Assembly (NCBI RefSeq): GCF_000308755.1
Contig: NZ_BAGF01000026.1
Location: 24,698-88,697, forward strand
Direction of reading: 5' to 3'
Length of the DNA: 64,000 bases
Origin: Nocardia pneumoniae NBRC 100136
Lineage (GTDB): Bacteria > Actinomycetota > Actinomycetes > Mycobacteriales > Mycobacteriaceae
The notes beneath the pieces were generated by a model, which made no database searches, had not been told where the DNA came from, and saw nothing but the letters and a program-made list of their open reading frames with translations. Of the stretch, positions 55,125-62,302 are shown piece by piece. The stretch's first letter is position 1. The number at the start of each line of letters is the position of its first letter. Made by a program: the position numbers and the translations under genes.

Positions 55125-55226
55125 CGAGCCCGCGGACGAATCAATCGGCCCACCCCTTCGGCCTGCAGGGCGTGGATGGCGTCATGCCACTCGCCGCACG
55201 AGGTTCAGCCACGTCCCGATCGGGAA

Positions 55227-55910
55227 TCAGCGGGATGCGGGAATGTGGTCGGCCAACCTTCGCACCATGTCCGAGGCGAGCACGGCGTGGCCGCTGGTGC
55301 TGAAGTGGATGAGGTCGGCGCTCATCAGGTCGGGGCGCAGGCGCAGTGGGTGGTCCCAGAGTTCGAGCAGGAGCGCGTCGTAGCGGGCGGCCAGCTCGCG
55401 GACCAGGTCGTTGAGCGCGGCCATGCGGTCGCGCATCGGACGCATCGGCGCCATGCGCTCGGTTTCCCAGACGTCGGCCAGGGTGAAGGTGACGAGCTGA
55501 GCCCCCGTCCGGGCCAGTGTCCCGAACAGGGTGTCCAGATTCTCGCGCAGCCCGGCGATGTCCCCGCCCGGCAGGAACAGGTCGTTGCCGCCGCAGCTCA
55601 GATGCACCAGGTCGGGCTGGAATTCCAGCACGGACGGCAATTGTTCGGCGATGACCTGGGCGGAGGTGGCGCCGATCCGGCCGGTGTTCAGGTACGCGAA
55701 ATCGGGACGCACCGCGGTGAGCACGGCGGCGACACGGTCGGCCCAACCCACGGGTTCGTACCCGGGGCTCGGGTCGCCGACGCCTTGGGCGATGGAGTCG
55801 CCGAGTACCGCGTATCGCCGCCACGGCGCGTCGGCGAGCAGGCGGCGTTGTTCCTCGGGGGACAGCAGCATCGGGTCGTTGGCTTCGGTGCGAAGGGAGT
55901 TGTCGCTCAA
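55227..55910 (-). CDS. SGNH/GDSL hydrolase
   Basis: A 227-residue esterase-type protein. Block I is AVLGDSIAQGVGD with the nucleophile Ser, the oxyanion Gly is in NTGRIGATS, block III is SCGGNDLF, and block V is DLIHFSTSGH with the catalytic Asp and His. No signal peptide is seen, so it is cytosolic. The start is uncertain: TTG 55910 has AGGAA six bases upstream and follows the MFS stop by eight bases; ATG 55871 (MLLSPEEQ) is the alternative. It probably shares a transcript with the exporter. Confidence 0.85.
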   Translation of the reverse strand: MSDNSLRTEANDPMLLSPEEQRRLLADAPWRRYAVLGDSIAQGVGDPSPGYEPVGWADRVAAVLTAVRPDFAYLNTGRIGATSAQVIAEQLPSVLEFQPDLVHLSCGGNDLFLPGGDIAGLRENLDTLFGTLARTGAQLVTFTLADVWETERMAPMRPMRDRMAALNDLVRELAARYDALLLELWDHPLRLRPDLMSADLIHFSTSGHAVLASDMVRRLADHIPASR

Positions 55911-55918
55911 GGCTGTTC

Positions 55919-57325
55919 CTAGCTTTCGATGGAGCGGGACGGGGTGCGGACCGGCAGCGCCGCCAGGCAGGCGGCCACGGCGGCGATGCCCGCGCAAACG
56001 GCGAACACGGTGTGGAACGCGTCGAGCGGGTCGTCGGGACGCGCCGCGAACACCGCGGCGAGCACGGCGACGCCGAGCGCGCCGCCCACCTGCCGCGCCG
56101 TAAGATTCATGCCGGTTCCCGCGGCGAATTGCTGCGGCGGAAGCGAACTCGCGGCCGCGGTGCCCAGCACGGTGACGAGGAACCCGATGCCCCCACCGCC
56201 GAGCACACCGGCCGGAATCCACGCCGACCACAGCGCCGGAGTCGACCCGAACGCATCGGTGCTCATCCACGCTGTGCACGCGACGAACATCAACGCGCCG
56301 AGGACACCGAGCCACCGCCTGACCGTGGGGGAGCCGACCCGGCCCGCGACGGTCGCGGTCACCATCGAGGCCACCGCTCCGATGGTCATCGCGCCCGCGG
56401 AGCCGAGCACCGAATAGCCCCAGATCCCGTCCAGGAACAGCGGTCCCGACAGCAGCCAGGCGAACATCGCGGCGCCGAAGACGAACGAGGTCGCGTTGGC
56501 CAGCGCGTACGGCTTGCTGCGCCAGAGCTCCACGGCGATCGCGGGGTCGTGGTGGCGCGCCGAGCGGGCGAGTGCGGCCACGACCAGCAGGCCACCGCCG
56601 ATCAACGCGGTGAGCGTCCCGGCCGAGGTCCAGCCCCAGCGTTGCCCTTCGGTGACGCCCGCGACCAATCCACCGAGACCGAGCGCGACCGCGAGCGTGC
56701 CGAGCGGATCCGGTAGCGCGCTGCCCTGCGGCCGGACGCCGGAGGCGGGTATGCGAGCCGTCGCGGCGATGAGCACGACCGCCACCGGCACGTTGATCAC
56801 GAAAACCGCGCGCCAGCTGAACCCTTCGACCAGCGCGCCGCCGAGCGCGGGACCGACCACCGCGGCGAATCCGCCCGCGGCCGACCAGGCTCCGATCGCC
56901 GCGCCGATCTTCTCGCGCGGGGTGGCGGCGAGTACCAGGCCGAGGGCGGACGGCACCATCAGCGCCGCGGTGGCGCCTTGCAGCAACCTGCCCGCGATGA
57001 GCCACCCCGCGGTGGGTGCGAGACCGCAGAGCAGGGAGGTCAGGGCGAAACCGGCCAGGGCGCCGAGAAAGAGCCTGCGGCGCCCGAGCGCGTCGGCGAA
57101 CCGGCCCGCCGGGGTCAGCAGTGCCGCGAAGGCGACCGCGTATCCGCTGACCACCCAGGTCAGCGTGGTGGCCGCCGTGCCGGGGTAGTCGCGGGCGATG
57201 GAGGGAAAGGCGATGTTGACGACCGAGAGGTCGAGGAAGGCGATGAATGCCGCGCCGCTAGCGATCAGCAGTGTGCGGGTGGCCGCGGTCGGTGGGCTAT
57301 CCACCCGTGCGGACACATCTGTCAT
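55919..57325 (-). CDS. MFS drug exporter, DHA2 (EmrB/QacA-like, 14-helix) family
   Basis: A 468-residue transporter. Motif A appears as GRFADALGRRRLFLGALAGF, the proton-coupling motif C region as VVGPALGGALV after SAAGGFAA, and the early motif D1 as LIASGAAFIAFLDLSVVNIAFP. The number of hydrophobic segments suits 14 helices. ATG 57325 has AAGGA upstream. It is divergent from a TetR repressor across palindromic sites, the standard layout of a substrate-induced efflux pump. The natural substrate is unknown. Confidence 0.9.
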   Translation of the reverse strand: MTDVSARVDSPPTAATRTLLIASGAAFIAFLDLSVVNIAFPSIARDYPGTAATTLTWVVSGYAVAFAALLTPAGRFADALGRRRLFLGALAGFALTSLLCGLAPTAGWLIAGRLLQGATAALMVPSALGLVLAATPREKIGAAIGAWSAAGGFAAVVGPALGGALVEGFSWRAVFVINVPVAVVLIAATARIPASGVRPQGSALPDPLGTLAVALGLGGLVAGVTEGQRWGWTSAGTLTALIGGGLLVVAALARSARHHDPAIAVELWRSKPYALANATSFVFGAAMFAWLLSGPLFLDGIWGYSVLGSAGAMTIGAVASMVTATVAGRVGSPTVRRWLGVLGALMFVACTAWMSTDAFGSTPALWSAWIPAGVLGGGGIGFLVTVLGTAAASSLPPQQFAAGTGMNLTARQVGGALGVAVLAAVFAARPDDPLDAFHTVFAVCAGIAAVAACLAALPVRTPSRSIES

Positions 57326-57359
57326 GGGGGAGTCCTTCGGATTGCAGGAAACAAAACGC

Positions 57360-57399
57360 ACGATCGTTCGTACAATTAAAGTACGACCGTACGTTCGTA
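57360..57399. promoter_or_regulatory. two TetR-type operators between MFS and TetR genes
   Basis: ACGATCGTTCGT (57360-57371) and TACGACCGTACGTTCGTA (57382-57399) are related imperfect palindromes sharing ACGNNCGTNCGT-type half-sites, about 22 bp (two helical turns) apart. The second matches its own reverse complement at 16 of 18 positions. Confidence 0.7.
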
Positions 57400-57429
57400 T
57401 ATGCAACCGTCGAGTGGAAGAATGAGACC

Positions 57430-58047
57430 ATGGCCGAGTCCGTCACCGACCCGCCGCGCGAAACCGATCAGCGTCTGGCCAAGGGCGCGCGATCGCGCGC
57501 ATCGATCGCCCGCCGCGCCGCCGACGTGGCTTCCGTCGAAGGGCTGACCGGGCTCAGCATCGGGCGGCTGGCCAGCGACCTCGGCGTCAGCAAGAGCGGC
57601 ATCGCCACCCTCTTCGGCAGTAAGGAGAGCCTGCAACTCGCCGCGGTGGCGTCCGCGCGACAGGTGTTCATCGACGAGGTGATCACCCCGAGCATGAGCG
57701 AGCCCAGGGGACTGCCGCGTCTCCGCGCCTTGGTCGAGCGCTGGTTCGGTCAGGTGATAAGCCCGGCGTTCCCCGGCGGATGCTTCCGCGTCGCGACCCT
57801 CGCCGAGTTCGACAGCAGACCGGGCCCGGTCCGCGACGCCATCGCCGCGGACCGCCGGGACTGGCTCGCCTTGCTGGTCAAGGAGATTCGCCGGGCCCAG
57901 GGACAGGGCCATCTCGGTGAGCGCGCCGCCGACGCCATCGCATTCGAACTGGACGCGGTGATCGCCGCGGCGCACACCGCCCGGCAGATGGGCGACGAGC
58001 GCGGCGTCGCCACCGCCCGCGCCGTGGTCGACGACCTGCTCGGCTGA
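57430..58047 (+). CDS. TetR-family repressor
   Basis: A 205-residue regulator. The HTH is GLTGLSIGRLASDLGVSKSGIATLFGSKESLQLA (core GVSKSGIATLFGSKE). The C-terminal domain has the TetR_C-like helix with PAFPGGCFRVATLAEFD, typical of the YcdC/QacR-like group. The ATG at 57430 gives MAESVTDPPRE. It probably represses itself and the divergent MFS/SGNH operon. A single Cys in GGCFR could be part of ligand or redox sensing, which is speculative. Confidence 0.9.
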   Translation: MAESVTDPPRETDQRLAKGARSRASIARRAADVASVEGLTGLSIGRLASDLGVSKSGIATLFGSKESLQLAAVASARQVFIDEVITPSMSEPRGLPRLRALVERWFGQVISPAFPGGCFRVATLAEFDSRPGPVRDAIAADRRDWLALLVKEIRRAQGQGHLGERAADAIAFELDAVIAAAHTARQMGDERGVATARAVVDDLLG

Positions 58048-58294
58048 GCGGCTGCCCGGTCGGCGATCCGGTTTTCGATGACAAGATCGTTCTGCGTGTC
58101 GCCACGATGACGGGTAGCCAAGCTATTGCGCAGCAAATGGACCGTCAACTGGTGCGACGCGCCGGAATCCGGCGTCAGACCAGGCGGAGTGCCATCCTTT
58201 GCATGCGCTGCAACGAATGCCTTGTAACCCGTTGCTGGAGAGCGAATTCAGTACGGACTGGTTGGTAACTTCACTGAGCGGCAGGAGGAACGTG
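58048..58294 (+). other. intergenic region upstream of the peptide gene
   Basis: About 247 bp, AT-richer than the flanks. TTGCATGCGCTGCAA (58199-58213) is a perfect inverted repeat (TTGCA-N5-TGCAA) and could be an operator. A TAACTT near 58265 may be a -10 box. Nothing else is seen; 58367-58483 after the peptide also holds no gene. Confidence 0.4.
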
Positions 58295-58366
58295 ATGATT
58301 CCGCGCTTCATCGATCAGGTTGTCCGTCTGGTCTCCGATTTCTTTGGAATGCTCCTTATTCCATAG
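58295..58366 (+). CDS. candidate 23-residue amphipathic peptide
   Basis: The ATG at 58295 is preceded by AGGAGG at 58283-58288, six bases away: one of the best ribosome-binding sites in the window. The peptide begins MIPRFIDQVVRLVSDFFG and ends in a hydrophobic tail before TAG. Charged residues fall at 4, 7, 11 and 15 in a mostly hydrophobic chain, which would give an amphipathic helix. Possible roles are a membrane-active peptide or a leader peptide; nothing downstream on the same strand needs a leader, since the next gene is convergent. It is unrecognised, and the call rests on the Shine-Dalgarno and amphipathicity. Confidence 0.45.
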   Translation: MIPRFIDQVVRLVSDFFGMLLIP

Positions 58367-58483
58367 CCGGTGCGACCAGGGTCCGGGGCGCTTCGCCGCT
58401 CCGGACCCGAGCCGTATATCCGGTTGCCCGGCTGTGCTTTTGGCATATTCGGGTGGGGATTGGCACGATCCAGCCGAGCCGGG

Positions 58484-59338
58484 TCAGGCCGAGAGCGCGG
58501 GTGTCTCGGCGATCGCCGCGTGGTAGCGATCCAGGATGACGGCCGTGAGGGCCGGATGAGGGCCTAGCACGTCGGTGTGCACGGCTTCGGGTGCCGCGTG
58601 CAGCAGGCGGTCGGTCAGCAGGCCAGGAGAAAGGAACCAGGGCGCGACCACGACGTGGTCGGCTCCGCGGGCGTGCAGACGCGGGATCGCTTCGAGGACA
58701 GACGGTTCGGTGGTCGCGAAGCAGATCTCGGTGAGCCAGCCGGTGCGTGCGGCGAGCCGGGCCGCCACCTCGGCGGTGCGGGCGTTGGCGGCCGCGGACG
58801 ACGATCCGACCGCGGCGACCGCGACGCCGATCCGCCGGTTCGCCGAGGCGTGCTCGACGGCGCGGGCGGCGAGAACACGGTCCCGCAGCGCGCCGATCAG
58901 CAAGGCGTCGGAGCCGAGGACATCGGCCTGGGTCAACCGCAGCTGGGGATAACGGGTGCGGGCCGCGCCGAGCAGACCGGGCAGGTCGACCCTGGCGTGA
59001 AAGGCGCTGCCGAGCAGCAGCGGCGTGACCACCGCATGCGTATGCCCTTGGGCGGCAAGAGAGTCCACGACCTGTTCGACCGAAGGCGTGTTCAGGTCGA
59101 GAAACGCCGTGCGCACGTCGATGTCCGGCCGTGCGGTCGCGACGGCGGCGACGACCGCCGCAACGGTCGCCGCGGACCGCGGATCGCGACTTCCGTGCGC
59201 CACCGCGATCAGCGCGGGCGGCTTCTCCGTGGTGACGCGCCCGAGCGCGGTCGGTGCGGAGCCGAACCGGGATGTGACGCGGCCCCCCACGGCTCCCGTG
59301 ACCAGCCGGGCGCCGAACGGGGCTCGCGATACCGCCAT
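58484..59338 (-). CDS. sirohydrochlorin chelatase (CbiX/SirB type)
   Basis: A 284-residue two-lobe chelatase. The first lobe opens ALIAVAHGSRDPRSA with the metal-binding His, then LLLGSAFHARVDLP with a second His. The second lobe (GVAVAAVGSSSAAANA, VVVAPWFLSPGLLTDR) repeats the fold. It would insert Fe2+ into sirohydrochlorin to make siroheme for the sulfite reductase encoded at the other end of the operon, as the equivalent protein Rv2393 sits beside nirA-cysH in mycobacteria. The ATG at 59338 is one base after the cysN stop. The first 34 residues are a poorly conserved extension. Confidence 0.88.
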   Translation of the reverse strand: MAVSRAPFGARLVTGAVGGRVTSRFGSAPTALGRVTTEKPPALIAVAHGSRDPRSAATVAAVVAAVATARPDIDVRTAFLDLNTPSVEQVVDSLAAQGHTHAVVTPLLLGSAFHARVDLPGLLGAARTRYPQLRLTQADVLGSDALLIGALRDRVLAARAVEHASANRRIGVAVAAVGSSSAAANARTAEVAARLAARTGWLTEICFATTEPSVLEAIPRLHARGADHVVVAPWFLSPGLLTDRLLHAAPEAVHTDVLGPHPALTAVILDRYHAAIAETPALSA

Positions 59339-59339
59339 G

Positions 59340-60635
59340 TCAGACTCCGGTGCCGACCTCGACGGCGGTCAGCACATTGCCGACCAACCCGGCGGCCAAC
59401 GTGTTGCCACCGGCCGGGTCGATCAGCAGGAAGCTGCCGGTGTGCCGGTTCACCCGGTAGTCGTCGGCCGCGATCGGCTCGGCGACGCGGACCGAAATGC
59501 GTCCGATATCGTTGAGCTCCAAGGCTTCCGGGTTCGGATCGGCTGCGAGGCGCTGCTCGTCGAAGCGCTCCAGCAGCGTGCCGACGATCGCCTGGGTGGT
59601 CCGGGTGCCGTGCTTGAGCAGCAGCCGGGCGCCGGGGCGCAGCGGCTTGTCGCCCAGCCAGCACACCGTGGCGTCGAACGCGTCGATGGGCTCCGGGGCG
59701 TCTGCGGTCGAGGCGATGATGTCGCCGCGCGAGATGTCGACATCGTCGGCCAGGATCAAGGTGACGCTGCGCCCGGTCTGCGCCACCGCGAGCTCGCCGT
59801 CGGGAGTGTCGATCCGCTCCACGGTGGTGCGGATACCGGAGGGCAGCACCACCACCTCGTCACCCGGCGCGACCGAACCCGCCGCGATCTGTCCCGCGTA
59901 GCCGCGGTAGTCCGGGTACTCGGCGGTGCGCGGCCGGATCACGTACTGCACCGGGAAACGCAGGCCCAGCGCGTGATTGCCGGTGCTGTCGGCGTCGACC
60001 GGCACCGATTCCAGGTGCTCGATCAGCGAGGGACCGTCGTAGTACGGGGTGTTGTCCGACCGGGTGGCGATGTTGTCGCCGTGCAGCGCCGAGACCGGGA
60101 TCTCCAGCACGTCCTCACTCGACCAGCCCAGCGTGCGGGTGAGCTCGGTGAACTCCGCGGAGATGGCCGCGAAGACGGCCGCGGCGTCGTCGACCAGGTC
60201 GATCTTGTTCACCGCGAGCACCAGCTTCGGCACGCCGAGCAGCGCGAGCACCGCGGCATGCCTGCGGGTCTGCTCGATGACGCCCTTGCGCGCGTCGACG
60301 AGCAGGATCACCAGCTGCGCGGTGGACGCGCCGGAGACGGTGTTGCGGGTGTACTGCACGTGCCCGGGGGTGTCCGCGAGCACGAAAGACCTGCGCGGCG
60401 TGGCGAAGTAGCGGTAGGCGACATCGATGGTGATGCCCTGTTCGCGTTCCGCGCGCAACCCGTCCACGAGCAGCGAGAGATCCGGTGTGGCGAGACCCTT
60501 GTCCACCGACGCGCGGGTGACGGCGTCGATCTGGTCGGCCAGAACGGATTTCGTGTCGTAGAGCAGGCGTCCGACCAGAGTGGACTTGCCGTCGTCGACA
60601 GAACCGGCGGTGGCCAGCCTCAATAGGTCGGACAT
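59340..60635 (-). CDS. cysN: sulfate adenylyltransferase large subunit (GTPase)
   Basis: A 431-residue EF-Tu-like GTPase. G1 is GSVDDGKST, G2 EREQGITID, G3 DTPGHVQYTRN and G4 NKIDLVDD. It drives ATP-sulfurylase activity of CysD by GTP hydrolysis. It ends without the APS-kinase (CysC) domain that is fused to the mycobacterial protein, so this organism either makes APS only here or encodes CysC elsewhere. ATG 60635 is one base after the cysD stop; upstream in-frame starts overlap cysD and are not needed. Confidence 0.95.
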   Translation of the reverse strand: MSDLLRLATAGSVDDGKSTLVGRLLYDTKSVLADQIDAVTRASVDKGLATPDLSLLVDGLRAEREQGITIDVAYRYFATPRRSFVLADTPGHVQYTRNTVSGASTAQLVILLVDARKGVIEQTRRHAAVLALLGVPKLVLAVNKIDLVDDAAAVFAAISAEFTELTRTLGWSSEDVLEIPVSALHGDNIATRSDNTPYYDGPSLIEHLESVPVDADSTGNHALGLRFPVQYVIRPRTAEYPDYRGYAGQIAAGSVAPGDEVVVLPSGIRTTVERIDTPDGELAVAQTGRSVTLILADDVDISRGDIIASTADAPEPIDAFDATVCWLGDKPLRPGARLLLKHGTRTTQAIVGTLLERFDEQRLAADPNPEALELNDIGRISVRVAEPIAADDYRVNRHTGSFLLIDPAGGNTLAAGLVGNVLTAVEVGTGV

Positions 60636-60636
60636 G

Positions 60637-61569
60637 TCAGAAATAACCCTCTCGCTTGCGGTCTTCCATCGCGGCCTCGGAAACCCGGTCGTCGCCACGG
60701 GTCGCACCGCGTTCGGTCAGTCGGGACGCGGCGACTTCGGCGAGGATCGCCTCGTTGTCGGCCGCGTCGGAAAGGATGGCGCCGGTGGAGGATCCGTCGC
60801 CGACGGTGCGGTAGCGCACCGAGCGGGTCTCCAGCACCTCGCCTTCACGCGGGCCGCCCCACACGCCGGGCGTCATCCACATGCCGTCGCGCAGGTACAC
60901 CGGGCGCTCGTGCGCGTAGTAGATGCTCGCCAGATCGATGTCCTCGCGGGCGATGTAGCGCCAGATGTCCAGCTCGGTCCAGTTGCTCAGCGGGAACACG
61001 CGCACGTGCTCGCCCGGCGCGTGGCGCCCGTTGTACAGGTTCCACAGCTCGGGACGCTGACGCTTCGGGTCCCACTGCCCGAACGCGTTGCGCAGCGAGA
61101 AGATCCGCTCCTTGGCGCGGGAGCGTTCCTCGTCACGGCGGCCGCCGCCGAACACGGCGTCGAACCGGTTCTCGCTGATCGCGTCCAGCAGCGGGATGGT
61201 CTGCAGCGGATTGCGGATTCCGTCGGGGCGCTCGGTGAGCCGGCCGTCGGCCAGGTAGTCCTCCACCTTGGCCACGTGCAGGCGCAGGCCGTAGCGCTCG
61301 ACGACCTTGTCCCGGAACTCCAGCACCTCGGGCAGGTTGTGCCCGGTGTCCACGTGCAACAGCGCGAACGGCAGCGGTGCGGGCCAGAACGCCTTGAGCG
61401 CCAAGTGCAGCAGCACGGTGGAGTCCTTGCCGCCGGAGAACAGGATCACCGGCCGCTCGAATTCGCCCGCCACCTCGCGGAAGATGTGAATCGACTCGGA
61501 CTCCAGCGCGGCGAGGGTGTCGAAATCGCTGATGCCGAGGGAACGTTCGCTACGAATGGTTTCGGTCAT
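60637..61569 (-). CDS. cysD: sulfate adenylyltransferase small subunit
   Basis: A 310-residue ATP-sulfurylase catalytic subunit of the PP-loop (adenine nucleotide alpha hydrolase) fold. The PP-loop is ILFSGGKDSTVLLHL, followed by HVDTGHNLPEVL, GGGRRDEERSRAKERIFS and FPLSNWTELDIWRYI. It forms APS from sulfate and ATP with CysN. The C-terminal RKREGYF is typical of CysD. ATG 61569 overlaps the cysH stop (ATGA). It carries MTETIRSERSLG at the start. Confidence 0.96.
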   Translation of the reverse strand: MTETIRSERSLGISDFDTLAALESESIHIFREVAGEFERPVILFSGGKDSTVLLHLALKAFWPAPLPFALLHVDTGHNLPEVLEFRDKVVERYGLRLHVAKVEDYLADGRLTERPDGIRNPLQTIPLLDAISENRFDAVFGGGRRDEERSRAKERIFSLRNAFGQWDPKRQRPELWNLYNGRHAPGEHVRVFPLSNWTELDIWRYIAREDIDLASIYYAHERPVYLRDGMWMTPGVWGGPREGEVLETRSVRYRTVGDGSSTGAILSDAADNEAILAEVAASRLTERGATRGDDRVSEAAMEDRKREGYF

Positions 61570-62282
61570 GATTGATGCAACCCGCATTCGGTCTTGGCGA
61601 GGCCGGCCCAACGGCCGCTTCGCGGATCGGCTCCCGGCTCCGGCTTCCGTGTGCACGGAGCGCAGCCGATGGACGGATATCCCTCCTCCACCAGGGGATT
61701 GACGAGGATGCCGTGGGTGGCGATGTAGTCCTGCATCTCCTCGTCCGACCACGGCGCGATCGGATTGATCTTCACCAGTCCGAACGCCTCGTCGAACGAG
61801 ATCAGCGGCGCGTTGGCCCGCGTCGGCGCCTCCACCCGGCGGATGCCGGTGACCCAGGCGTTGTACCCGGCGAGCGACTTCTGCAGCGGGACGACCTTGC
61901 GCAACCGGCAGCACTCGTTCGGCTCGCGAGCGAACAGATCCTTGCCGAGCAGCCGATCCTGTTCGGCCACCGTGTGTTCCGGGCGCACGTTGACCACGTT
62001 CACTCCGTACACCGCCTCCACCGCGTCGCGGGTGCCTATGGTCTCGGCGAAGTGGTAGCCGGTGTCCAGGAACAGCACGTCGACGCCAGCGCGGACCTGG
62101 GAGGCGAGATGCACCAGCACCGCGTCCTGCATGTTGGAGGCCACGATGTAGCTCGAGCCGAAGGTGTCCTCGGTCCAGTGCAGCAGTTCGGTAGCCGATG
62201 CGCCGTCGAGTTCGGCGGCGCCGCGCGCGGCGATGGCGCGGAGCTCGTCCTCGGACAGCTTTTGCGCGAGTTCGGTTGTCAC
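61566..62282 (-). CDS. cysH: adenylyl-sulfate (APS) reductase, [4Fe-4S] type
   Basis: A 238-residue reductase. SSYIVASNMQDAVLVHL and VLFLDTGYHFAET are the PP-loop-like substrate regions. The two cysteine pairs ECCRLRK and GCAPCTR bind a [4Fe-4S] cluster, which marks APS rather than PAPS specificity, and the C-terminal ECGLH carries the catalytic Cys. This fits the absence of a CysC kinase domain in the operon. GTG 62282 is chosen with GGGAGA a few bases upstream; the longer frame to 62339 overlaps the sulfite reductase stop region. Confidence 0.95.
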   Translation of the reverse strand: MTTELAQKLSEDELRAIAARGAAELDGASATELLHWTEDTFGSSYIVASNMQDAVLVHLASQVRAGVDVLFLDTGYHFAETIGTRDAVEAVYGVNVVNVRPEHTVAEQDRLLGKDLFAREPNECCRLRKVVPLQKSLAGYNAWVTGIRRVEAPTRANAPLISFDEAFGLVKINPIAPWSDEEMQDYIATHGILVNPLVEEGYPSIGCAPCTRKPEPGADPRSGRWAGLAKTECGLHQS

Positions 62283-62302
62283 AGTTGATCTCCCGTCGAC
62301 AC

